DNA of 64,000 nucleotides from VXYL01 sp965243175 (GTDB taxonomy: Bacteria; Pseudomonadota; Gammaproteobacteria; Pseudomonadales; Azotimanducaceae): assembly GCA_965243175.1 (NCBI GenBank), contig OZ251532.1, positions 930,001 through 994,000 on the forward strand, read 5' to 3'. The notes under the pieces were generated by a model that had not been told where the DNA came from, did no database searches, and worked only from the letters and a program-made list of their open reading frames with translations. Both the position numbers and the translations under genes were made by a program. Shown here one piece after another: positions 42,604 through 49,251 of the stretch (position 1 is its first letter; each line of letters starts with the position of its first letter).

Positions 42604-42642
42604 CAGCTCAAGCGCCCCTGTTCGCTCACCGCGAGGCTCTTC

Positions 42643-42731
42643 TCATGCGAGGGGCAAGCCCCTCGCGCTCCCCGGCTGAAGGCTCCTTTCATGCAAGGGG
42701 CAAGCCCCTCGCGCTCCCCGGCTGAAGGCTC
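42643..42731. repeat. Two tandem 46-bp-spaced copies of a palindromic element
   Basis: Two near-identical units (about 42643-42685 and 42689-42731, offset 46 bases) each contain the palindrome GAGGGGCAAGCCCCTC or AAGGGGCAAGCCCCTC followed by GCGCTCCCCGGCTGAAGGCTC. The hairpins lie between the convergent glmS and Fic genes, and the Fic stop codon falls inside the first unit. They resemble REP-type elements and may also terminate glmS transcripts. Confidence 0.75.
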
Positions 42732-43464
42732 TATCCAGCGAGCACTCCCCCATGAACGCCATCATCTCGGTTCCATCGAGGCTCTCGTAGAAGCGGATCA
42801 TCGCCGTGTTGAACGCGAGCCGCTTGGCTGCGGGAATGGTGATCGCGTCTTCGCCTGCGGCGAGCAGGATGCCGTTCATCATCAGCCTGGCCGTGCGCCT
42901 GTTGCCGTCGTAGAAGAACTGCCGCAGCGCGCCGAACAGGAACGTGGCGACGGCGCGTTCGTGAACCGAAGGCAGGGCTTGCAGTGCCGCTAGGCCGCGC
43001 TCGAAGATCGTGTCCAGCTCCTGCCAAGGCGGTGGCCGGCAGTCCGTTCCGGCGATGGTGACGTCGCCGTCTCGGAACACGCCCCACCGTAACGCCTCTT
43101 CCTTCGCCACCAGCGCGTTCAACGCGCAGAACGTCTCCTTGTCCAAGGCGAAGCTGCCGCCTTCGACCATCGCCAGCAGCGCCTTCCAGCTTGCCGCCTG
43201 ATTCAGCACCTGGCGCTCGTCTTCCAGCCGATGGCCACCGACGGTGATGCCGTCGAGCAGCGTCTTCACTTCGGGAAAGGTGAACGGATTGCCCTCAAGC
43301 GCCACGGTGTCGTAGACGATGCCTTCGAGAACCTTGCGCACCCGAAAGCAGGCGCGGCGCCGATTCGGCGCTTGGCCGGAAGACCAGGCGCGGGGCGCGT
43401 AGCGGAAGCCAAGAGGGTGTTCGGGGAGCGCCATGTCGGTCGATTTCATCCGCACGAAGCGCAT
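42643..43464 (-). CDS. Fic-family protein lacking the catalytic histidine
   Basis: A 273-residue Fic-domain protein. The Fic loop reads QFFYDGNRRTAR (182-193). Against H-x-F-x-(D/E)-G-N-x-R-x-x-R, every position fits except the catalytic His, which is Gln182. Upstream, TVALEG (T53, E57) matches the (S/T)xxxE(G/N) inhibitory helix of class II Fic proteins. Canonical AMPylation depends on the His, so the protein may be inactive, act on another reaction, or only bind nucleotide. Its last ~24 residues are encoded by the tandem palindromic repeats and may be an acquired extension. The start is uncertain among ATGs at 43464, 43449 and 43434. Confidence 0.82.
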   Translation of the reverse strand: MRFVRMKSTDMALPEHPLGFRYAPRAWSSGQAPNRRRACFRVRKVLEGIVYDTVALEGNPFTFPEVKTLLDGITVGGHRLEDERQVLNQAASWKALLAMVEGGSFALDKETFCALNALVAKEEALRWGVFRDGDVTIAGTDCRPPPWQELDTIFERGLAALQALPSVHERAVATFLFGALRQFFYDGNRRTARLMMNGILLAAGEDAITIPAAKRLAFNTAMIRFYESLDGTEMMAFMGECSLDRAFSRGARGACPLHERSLQPGSARGLPLA

Positions 43465-43535
43465 CGTAGCCGTTTCCCGCCGGCAATGGCGGAACCGCGT
43501 TGCGGACGCGCCCCGAACAAGCTGTGTCCGCTATA

Positions 43536-43551
43536 CTGTGTCACTGTCCAG
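43536..43551 (+). promoter_or_regulatory. LexA-like SOS box upstream of uvrD
   Basis: CTGT-N8-CCAG (43536-43551) matches the gammaproteobacterial LexA consensus CTGT-N8-ACAG at 7 of 8 fixed positions. It overlaps TATACT (43532-43537), a possible -10 element, 18 bases before the uvrD GTG. E. coli uvrD is LexA-controlled, so the location is biologically sensible. A single match with one mismatch could still be chance. Confidence 0.5.
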
Positions 43552-43568
43552 TAACGTTGGAACAACCG

Positions 43569-45779
43569 GTGGACATCACGCACATTCTGGATGGGCTGAA
43601 CGAGCGGCAGCGCGAGGCGGTCACGGCCCCCGGCGGCAATCTGCTGGTGGTGGCAGGCGCCGGCAGCGGCAAGACGCGCGTGCTCGTCCACCGCATCGCA
43701 TGGCTCGTGGAGGCGCTGGGCGTGTCGCCAAGCGGCGTGCTGGCGGTCACGTTCACCAACAAGGCGGCCGCCGAAATGCGAGGGCGGGTGGAAGCCTTGC
43801 TGGAAGGGCCGGCACGCGCCATGTGGGTGGGCACCTTCCACGGCATCGCGCATCGCCTGCTGCGGATGCACTGGCGCGATGCCGAACTGCCGCAGAACTT
43901 CCAGATTCTGGACGCCGACGACCAGCTGCGGCTGGTGAAGCGCGTCATGCGCGAGGCGAATCTGGACGAGCAGAAGTGGCCAGCGCGCCAGGCGGTCTGG
44001 TTCATCAACGCGCAGAAGGACGAAGGCCGCCGCGCCAAGGACGTGCAGGTCGCGGGCAAGGACATCTTCGTCACCACCCACGCCAAGGTGTACAAAGCCT
44101 ACGAAGACCTCTGCAAGCAAGGCGGCCTGGTCGATTTCGCCGAGCTGCTATTGCGCAGCCACGAACTGTGGCTGGAACGCCAGGATCTGCTGGAACACTA
44201 CCAGCGCCGTTTCGCGCACTTGCTGGTGGACGAGTTCCAGGACACGAACCGCATCCAGTACGCATGGCTGCGGGTGCTGGCCGGCAAGTCGGCGCGTGTT
44301 TGGGCGGTTGGCGACGACGATCAATCCATCTACGGCTGGCGCGGCGCGAAGATCGAGAACATCCACCATTTTCAGCGCGATTTCGCGGATGTCGGCATGG
44401 TGCGGCTGGAACAGAACTACCGCTCCACCGGGACGATTCTGCGCACCGCCAACGCGCTCATCGACAAGAACTCCGAACGCCTCGGCAAGAACCTGTGGAC
44501 GCAAGCGGGAGACGGCGAGCCGGTGCTGGTGTACGCCGGCTACAACGATCTGGACGAAGCGCGCTTCATCGCCGACCGAGCGCAAACGTGGATTCAAGAC
44601 GGCGGCAGCGCGGACGAAGTGGCCGTGCTGTACCGCTCCAACGCGCAGTCCCGTGTAGTCGAAGAAGCGCTGCTGCGTCTCGACATTCCCTATCGCATCT
44701 ACGGCGGCGTGCGCTTCTACGAACGCGCCGAGATTCGCAACGCCCTCGCCTACATGCGCCTCGTCAGCCAACGCCATGCGGACGTCGCCTTCGAGCGCGT
44801 GGTGAACACGCCGCCCCGCGGCATTGGCGACAAGACGGTGGAAGCACTGCGCATCATCGCCCGCGAACGCGCCGTCTCCTTGTGGCAGGCCGCCAAGGAA
44901 GCGTTGGCCGAAGGGCTCCTGAAGGGTCGCGCTGCCAAAGCCGTAGCAGCGTTCCTCGCGCTCATCGACGACATCGCCAACGTCGTCGCAAATGGAGCAC
45001 TCAACGAAATCGCCGAACACTGCATTGAAGCCAGCGGCCTGATGGACTACCACGCCCGCGAACCAGGCGAGCGCGGCATCGCCCGCCGAGAAAACCTGGA
45101 GGAACTCGTCCACGCCTGCCGCCAGTTCGGCCGCGAACTGGTGTTCCCCATAGAAACCAGCGGCGAAGACGACGGCCAAGAATCCGAGTTGAACGAGTTC
45201 CTGGACCAAGCCGCCTTGGAAAGCGGCGACTACCAAAGCGGCGGCGCGGCATTGCAGATGATGACTTTGCACTCCGCCAAGGGCTTGGAGTTCCCCTTGG
45301 TCTTCATCGCCGGCATGGAGGAAGGCCTGTTTCCAAACCGCCGCGCCGAAGACGAACCCGGACGCTTGGAAGAGGAGCGCCGCCTCGCCTACGTCGGCAT
45401 CACCCGCGCCATGAAGCGCCTCTGCCTAACCTACGCCGAAACCCGCCGCCTCTACGGCGCCCAAACCCGCAACTGGCCCTCCCGCTTCCTCAACGAAATG
45501 CCCCCGGAATGCCTCCAGGAAGTCCGCCTAGGCAACGTCTCCCGCCCCTTCCAATCCACCACCACCCCCCACCGCTTCACCAACGGCGAACCCGAAGACG
45601 AGGGCGATGCAACCACCGAAGCCATGCGCATCGGCCAGTTCGTCCGCCACCCCAAGTTCGGCGAAGGCGTAGTAGTACAAGCCGAAGGCCACGGCGACCG
45701 CACCCGAGTCCAAGTCAACTTCGCCAGACAAGGCACCAAGTGGCTGATGCTGGCGTATGCGAACTTGGAGACGGCTTGA
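43569..45779 (+). CDS. uvrD: DNA helicase II
   Basis: A 736-residue SF1A 3'-5' helicase for nucleotide excision and mismatch repair. It begins MDITHILDGLNERQREAV, closely matching E. coli UvrD, so the GTG at 43569 is preferred to upstream starts. Motif I is AGAGSGKTR, motif Ia VTFTNKAAAEM, motif II LLVDEFQDTNR, motif III AVGDDDQSIYGWRGA, motif IV QNYRST, and motif V/VI LHSAKGLEFPLVF and YVGITRAMKR. The C-terminal ~60 residues (VRHPKFGEGVVVQAEG) form the usual Tudor-like RNA-polymerase-binding end. A LexA-like box overlaps its probable promoter. Confidence 0.96.
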   Translation: MDITHILDGLNERQREAVTAPGGNLLVVAGAGSGKTRVLVHRIAWLVEALGVSPSGVLAVTFTNKAAAEMRGRVEALLEGPARAMWVGTFHGIAHRLLRMHWRDAELPQNFQILDADDQLRLVKRVMREANLDEQKWPARQAVWFINAQKDEGRRAKDVQVAGKDIFVTTHAKVYKAYEDLCKQGGLVDFAELLLRSHELWLERQDLLEHYQRRFAHLLVDEFQDTNRIQYAWLRVLAGKSARVWAVGDDDQSIYGWRGAKIENIHHFQRDFADVGMVRLEQNYRSTGTILRTANALIDKNSERLGKNLWTQAGDGEPVLVYAGYNDLDEARFIADRAQTWIQDGGSADEVAVLYRSNAQSRVVEEALLRLDIPYRIYGGVRFYERAEIRNALAYMRLVSQRHADVAFERVVNTPPRGIGDKTVEALRIIARERAVSLWQAAKEALAEGLLKGRAAKAVAAFLALIDDIANVVANGALNEIAEHCIEASGLMDYHAREPGERGIARRENLEELVHACRQFGRELVFPIETSGEDDGQESELNEFLDQAALESGDYQSGGAALQMMTLHSAKGLEFPLVFIAGMEEGLFPNRRAEDEPGRLEEERRLAYVGITRAMKRLCLTYAETRRLYGAQTRNWPSRFLNEMPPECLQEVRLGNVSRPFQSTTTPHRFTNGEPEDEGDATTEAMRIGQFVRHPKFGEGVVVQAEGHGDRTRVQVNFARQGTKWLMLAYANLETA

Positions 45780-45840
45780 CGACGCTATGCGCTCCGCGAG
45801 GGGTATCGAGTTAACGTTGTCCCCACCACAAGGAGAGAAC

Positions 45841-45999
45841 ATGAACAAGCGATCACCCACCGCTGGCCAGATTGCTGGCCGTCTGACCGCTGAGAAGATC
45901 AAGCCGCTCGTTGAGTACGTCGAACAAGCGACCGGTACCAAGCTCCGCATTCCGAATCAACAAGAGGCGCAGAAGCCAAAAGGGCAAGCGGGCCGGTGA
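45841..45999 (+). CDS. Small hypothetical protein
   Basis: A 52-residue protein, MNKRSPTAGQIAGRLTAEKI at its start, with predicted helix KPLVEYVEQATGTKL and a charged tail. AAGGAGAGAAC directly precedes the ATG, one of the best ribosome sites in the window, which is the main reason to accept it. No family is recognised. It stands between uvrD and a nucleotidyltransferase gene of opposite strand and might belong to a toxin-antitoxin-like cluster; that is inference. Confidence 0.55.
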   Translation: MNKRSPTAGQIAGRLTAEKIKPLVEYVEQATGTKLRIPNQQEAQKPKGQAGR

Positions 46000-46054
46000 A
46001 CGTTCTACCCGATCTAGAAACAGTCGTGCGTCCCCCTCAAGGACGCGTGTGCCA

Positions 46055-46612
46055 TCAGCGGCAATGGTGCGGCGACTGCCCGCTCGGCCAGTCAAGCTCG
46101 GCGTGATGTTCAGCCACGCGGTCTTCGACCGCGCGGAAGCGCTCGGTGACGTCCCACTGCGCGAGCCAGTCGTCCAAGTACGCCCGGTCCAGCTTCACGT
46201 GTGCTTCGAGGATGCTCTCCACGTCGGCGAGGTCCTTGTAGCGGTTGGCGATCATTTTGAGGACGATCACGTCCTCGGCGGCGAGGATCTTGCAGGCGTC
46301 GCCGTCGATGGTCGCATCCTTGGCTCGACGTATGGCGATGCGCTGGTACTCGGTCTCGGCAGCGATCAGGTCGATCCTGCCGAACTCCGGGTGGGCGGCC
46401 CGGATCAGCCACTGGTCGCTGGGGCGGTGCGTGATCGTCCACCCTTTGCGTTCGAATTCGGAGGCGACATACGCCATGTCCGCGACTGCGGCGACCAGCA
46501 TGATGTCCATGGCGCCGGTCGACATTGCTCCGTCCCTGTAGAAGTTCGCGGCGATGCCGCCCGCTACGGCCCATTCGAGGCGGAGATCGTCCAGCAGGCG
46601 GCTAGCGCGCAT
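46055..46612 (-). CDS. Nucleotidyltransferase-like protein (MNT/AbiEii fold)
   Basis: A 185-residue protein resembling minimal nucleotidyltransferases of toxin-antitoxin loci: EWAVAGGIAANFYRDGAMST, then AMDIMLVAA, and later GRIDLIAAET (D81) and EDVIVLKMIANRYKDLADV. The normal metal motif D-x-D is here D36-I-M38, so one catalytic Asp appears replaced. The ATG at 46612 overlaps the small upstream gene by 11 bases, a two-gene layout like MNT/HEPN or AbiE modules. It might be an inactive enzyme or an antitoxin-type partner. Confidence 0.68.
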   Translation of the reverse strand: MRASRLLDDLRLEWAVAGGIAANFYRDGAMSTGAMDIMLVAAVADMAYVASEFERKGWTITHRPSDQWLIRAAHPEFGRIDLIAAETEYQRIAIRRAKDATIDGDACKILAAEDVIVLKMIANRYKDLADVESILEAHVKLDRAYLDDWLAQWDVTERFRAVEDRVAEHHAELDWPSGQSPHHCR

Positions 46613-46883
46613 GGGATCGCGGCCCGGGTGCGGTGGGCTTGGGCGACCGTTCGAGGAGTCGGGCGCGCAAAGCGCGGTGCCCGCGAAGGTCGGCTTGCGC
46701 GTCGTAGCCACTCTCCCCGTTCGGCAGCATGCGCCGCATCTGCGAGACTTCGGCGTGTACTTGCTCTAGGGTTCGTGGCGGGCGCGAGCCGAACTTGGGC
46801 ACCTCCCGCTCGGCCCGGCCGAGGCGAGCCATGGCCTCGTGATCCGCCGCTGTCACCCGTGGCTTGGCGCTCTCGTCCACCAT
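46602..46883 (-). CDS. Small partner gene of the nucleotidyltransferase
   Basis: A 93-residue charged protein (MVDESAKPRVTAADHEAMAR at its start, then SRPPRTLEQVHAEVSQMRRM). I do not recognise the family. It overlaps the nucleotidyltransferase gene by 11 bases and is probably translated with it. The start at 46883 is chosen because the longer open frame upstream is arginine/cysteine-rich and looks non-coding. The pair is divergent from brnTA. Confidence 0.5.
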   Translation of the reverse strand: MVDESAKPRVTAADHEAMARLGRAEREVPKFGSRPPRTLEQVHAEVSQMRRMLPNGESGYDAQADLRGHRALRARLLERSPKPTAPGPRSHAR

Positions 46884-47017
46884 GAGCGGACGATGCCATG
46901 TCGCCGTCCGGCTTGTCCATCGTGCGTCCGAACAGCGCTCCGACCAACAAGTTTGGAGACGGCGTGAACGGTGTACCGGTGCAGCTAGCGCATGAGGTCG
47001 TTGCATTCCGGCTGCTG

Positions 47018-47046
47018 TTGACATCGGGCGAGGACGCAGCTACGTT
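47018..47046 (+). promoter_or_regulatory. Promoter of brnTA
   Basis: TTGACA (47018-47023) is separated by 17 bases from TACGTT (47041-47046), a sigma-70-type promoter with a perfect -35 and a weak -10. Transcription would begin near 47053, about 20 bases before the brnT ATG. Confidence 0.55.
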
Positions 47047-47055
47047 TCTGTAGCT
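47038..47055. promoter_or_regulatory. Palindrome over the brnTA -10 region
   Basis: AGCTAC (47038-47043) and GTAGCT (47050-47055) form a dyad that covers the -10 hexamer and start point. BrnA-containing complexes are known to autorepress their operon, so this is the likely operator. No binding data are available here. Confidence 0.45.
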
Positions 47056-47072
47056 ACAAGGGGGCACGGGGC

Positions 47073-47363
47073 ATGCGTTGGATATGGGACGATCGGAAGG
47101 GGCGCGAAAACGAGCGCAAGCACGGCTTGGGCTTCGAGACCGCAAGGCTGGTGTTTGACGACCCGTACGCTGCGACGCGAGAGGACGTGCATTCGCCCGA
47201 ACGGCGCTGGCAGACCATTGGCGCGGTGGAGAACCTGACTCTTGTTGTCGTCCACACTTGGCCGACAGTCGAGCCAGAGGGCACTGACGAAGTGGGACGC
47301 ATCATCAGCGCTCGAAAGGCGACGGCACACGAAAGGAGGGTTTATGAAGAAGGCATCCGCTAG
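47073..47363 (+). CDS. brnT: BrnT-family toxin
   Basis: A 96-residue DUF497/BrnT protein: MRWIWDDRKGRENERKHGL at the start, then FETARLVFDDPYAATRED, and the C-terminal RIISARKATAHERRVYEEG. BrnT is a RelE-like ribonuclease fold toxin that slows growth. All features of the family are present and the length is typical. Its last 20 bases overlap brnA, the standard toxin-first order of this type II system. AAGGGGGCACGGGGC precedes the ATG. Confidence 0.94.
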   Translation: MRWIWDDRKGRENERKHGLGFETARLVFDDPYAATREDVHSPERRWQTIGAVENLTLVVVHTWPTVEPEGTDEVGRIISARKATAHERRVYEEGIR

Positions 47364-47505
47364 GGCTGGGCGACTGACCGACAAGCAGAAGGCGGAACTC
47401 AGCGCTCTTGAAGCGCTGCCTGACGACCAAATCGATACGAGCGACATTCCAGAGGTGCGCGATTGGTCGGATGCTCGCCGCGGCGTGTTCTATCGGCCCG
47501 TGAAG
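47344..47505 (+). repeat. Direct repeat copy A (brnA 5' half)
   Basis: By hand alignment this 162-base stretch matches 49276-49437 with 18 mismatches (about 89 %), many of them silent, in the same orientation. Similarity stops abruptly after the codons for RPVK. The AAA ATPase gene lies between the two copies. Confidence 0.85.
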
Positions 47506-47634
47506 CAGCAGATCACGTTGAGACTGGACGCCGACGTGGTGAACTGGTTCAGGGAGCAGGCACCGGACGGACGCGGCTATCAGACCAAGATCAACCGTGC
47601 GTTGAGGGAGTACGTCAAGGAGCATAGCGTGTAG
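47344..47634 (+). CDS. brnA: BrnA-family antitoxin
   Basis: A 96-residue antitoxin. The N-terminal half (LTDKQKAELSALEALPDDQI, then SDIPEVRDWSDARRGVFYRP) is the toxin-binding part. The C-terminal half is the BrnA ribbon-helix-helix (ITLRLDADVVNWFREQAPDG, KINRALREYV), which binds DNA and represses the operon. GGAGGG lies just before the ATG at 47344, inside the end of brnT. Its first 162 bases are duplicated at 49276-49437, where they are joined to dctP. Confidence 0.92.
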   Translation: MKKASARAGRLTDKQKAELSALEALPDDQIDTSDIPEVRDWSDARRGVFYRPVKQQITLRLDADVVNWFREQAPDGRGYQTKINRALREYVKEHSV

Positions 47635-47707
47635 GCCGCTCTTCCCATTGCCGATCGACCCCGTAGCCGGCAGCTGTTGCTTCAAGGTGTCGTGCTGGCT
47701 AGCACTC

Positions 47708-49063
47708 TCACCGCTGGATTTCCAGGCACTCAGCGAGGCGTCGGGCCGCTTCGGTGTCGGCGGAGAGCGCGGCATCGAACTCGGCTTTCAGGTAGCTCGT
47801 CAGTGATGGAATCTCCACTGCCACGCGGAACATGCCCCGTCGCGCCAGGAGGCCCTGGTTCATCAGCCCTTTGAGAACCGTGAGCGCGACGTCCCCGGCT
47901 ACCGGGCGGCCATTGTTGTCGCACGTCTCCAAGGCCCGTAGCACGACATCGCGGTTCACCTCCCTGGCATCGTCCGCTGTGGACAGCGCCGCGGCCAGTG
48001 CTGCCGTGTGGTCCGCGAAAGGTTCCAGCCGTGCCCAGTAGTACTCCTCCTTGCTGCGCCGGCACGCTTGGCGGAGCGTGTCCAGCTCGCGCTCGCCTGG
48101 GTGCAGGGGGCCGCCGGTGAGGACCACTTGGCATACGGCTCGGATGCCGTTGACGAGGTGGTGCGGAAAGTCTGCGGACTCTTCGAGGATCAGTGCTTTC
48201 GCAGCGTTGCGCCAAGTCGTCCAGTCGTGCGTACTGAATCCGCGCTCCTTGGCGTGCAGGCGCCATGCTTCGTCTTCGGCGGTGAGGCCCAGATGGTCGA
48301 GCGTTCGGTCCACGAGGCAGGCGGTGTCCGCCGAGGTCATTTGGCCAAGGGGCCTGATCTGGCCGGACGCCAGTCTGGAAAGGCCCAACTCGCGCAGCCT
48401 TGCCGCCGTGTCCTGCAGACCGAACGCGAGGATGGCGATGTCGGTGGCGAACCGCTTGCCGTGAATGGCGCGAAGGTTGCTTCGCACCTGCGGCGTGTCC
48501 TCCATGCCTTGTGCTTCGTCGATGGCCAGGATCAGCGTGATTCCCGCCGGCCACATCCGCTCCGCGAACGCATCGAGGGCTGCGCCGAGCGACGACGATT
48601 CGTCCAAGTTCATCGCCTGCATCGCAAGGTCCAACGACGAGCCGCGCTTGAGCAGTGCCGTGGCGACACCGAGCGCCTTGCCGATGTGGTCTTCGGCCTT
48701 CTCGAAGCCCGGCAACCGACGCAGCCGGTCCAAGCGCACGGGGGCTTCGGCCGCCAGTTCCTTGACGATGCTGACGGGCGAGCGGTTGAAGAAGTCGCAC
48801 TCCTTGACGACGACCACGACGGGCGCTTCGTTCGCCGCCGCGGCTTGGAGTTCGCTCTCGACTTGCGCGCAGAGGGCGGACTTGCCGGCCCCTTGGACGC
48901 CTTGCACGACCGCAGTGACGCCTCGGGCCCCGGACTTCACCGCTTCCACGGTATCGCGCAGAAAACGCAGCTCGTCGTCGCGCCCCACGAACACCGGCGG
49001 AACGTCCCGATCGCGCCGCCGGTCGTAGTCCGCCAAGGCGATTTCAATGCGCTTGGGCAGCAT
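47708..49063 (-). CDS. Orphan AAA ATPase between the brnA repeats
   Basis: A 451-residue ATPase. It opens MLPKRIEIALADYDRRRDRD, then PPVFVGRDDELRFLRD, the AAA_16-type N-terminal box. Walker A is GVQGAGKS (55-62), Walker B is LILAIDEAQGM, and IAILAFGLQDTAARL follows. The C-terminal ~130 residues are helical with a possible winged helix (ALTVLKGLMNQGLLARRGMF). I use the ATG at 49063. It resembles ORC/Cdc6-like and STAND-like bacterial ATPases of unknown role and the orphan at 5912-6943. Lying between two direct brnA copies suggests it came in with, or could be lost by, recombination between them. Confidence 0.72.
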   Translation of the reverse strand: MLPKRIEIALADYDRRRDRDVPPVFVGRDDELRFLRDTVEAVKSGARGVTAVVQGVQGAGKSALCAQVESELQAAAANEAPVVVVVKECDFFNRSPVSIVKELAAEAPVRLDRLRRLPGFEKAEDHIGKALGVATALLKRGSSLDLAMQAMNLDESSSLGAALDAFAERMWPAGITLILAIDEAQGMEDTPQVRSNLRAIHGKRFATDIAILAFGLQDTAARLRELGLSRLASGQIRPLGQMTSADTACLVDRTLDHLGLTAEDEAWRLHAKERGFSTHDWTTWRNAAKALILEESADFPHHLVNGIRAVCQVVLTGGPLHPGERELDTLRQACRRSKEEYYWARLEPFADHTAALAAALSTADDAREVNRDVVLRALETCDNNGRPVAGDVALTVLKGLMNQGLLARRGMFRVAVEIPSLTSYLKAEFDAALSADTEAARRLAECLEIQR

Positions 49064-49251
49064 GGCTTGGTCGCAAGAGTGTCGAAACCAAGCCAGCGTA
49101 GCGGAGTCTCCGTGTCGAATGGGCGGTTCGCTGGCCGCGACTGCGTTGCCGCGTTGCGGAGTTCTCGGTGCTGCCACCGGCTTTGCTGTAGGCTGCGCAA
49201 TCGCTCATGGTCCGCGCGGTTCGCGAGTGACCGTCACCAAGAAGGAGGCTG

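Noticed and set aside
42643..42731. CRISPR-like array
   Set aside because: Only two units with a 3-base spacer and strong palindromes; no variable spacers and no cas genes.
45853..46095. 80-codon minus-strand frame between uvrD and the nucleotidyltransferase
   Set aside because: It opposes the 52-residue gene that has a near-ideal ribosome site and lacks one itself.
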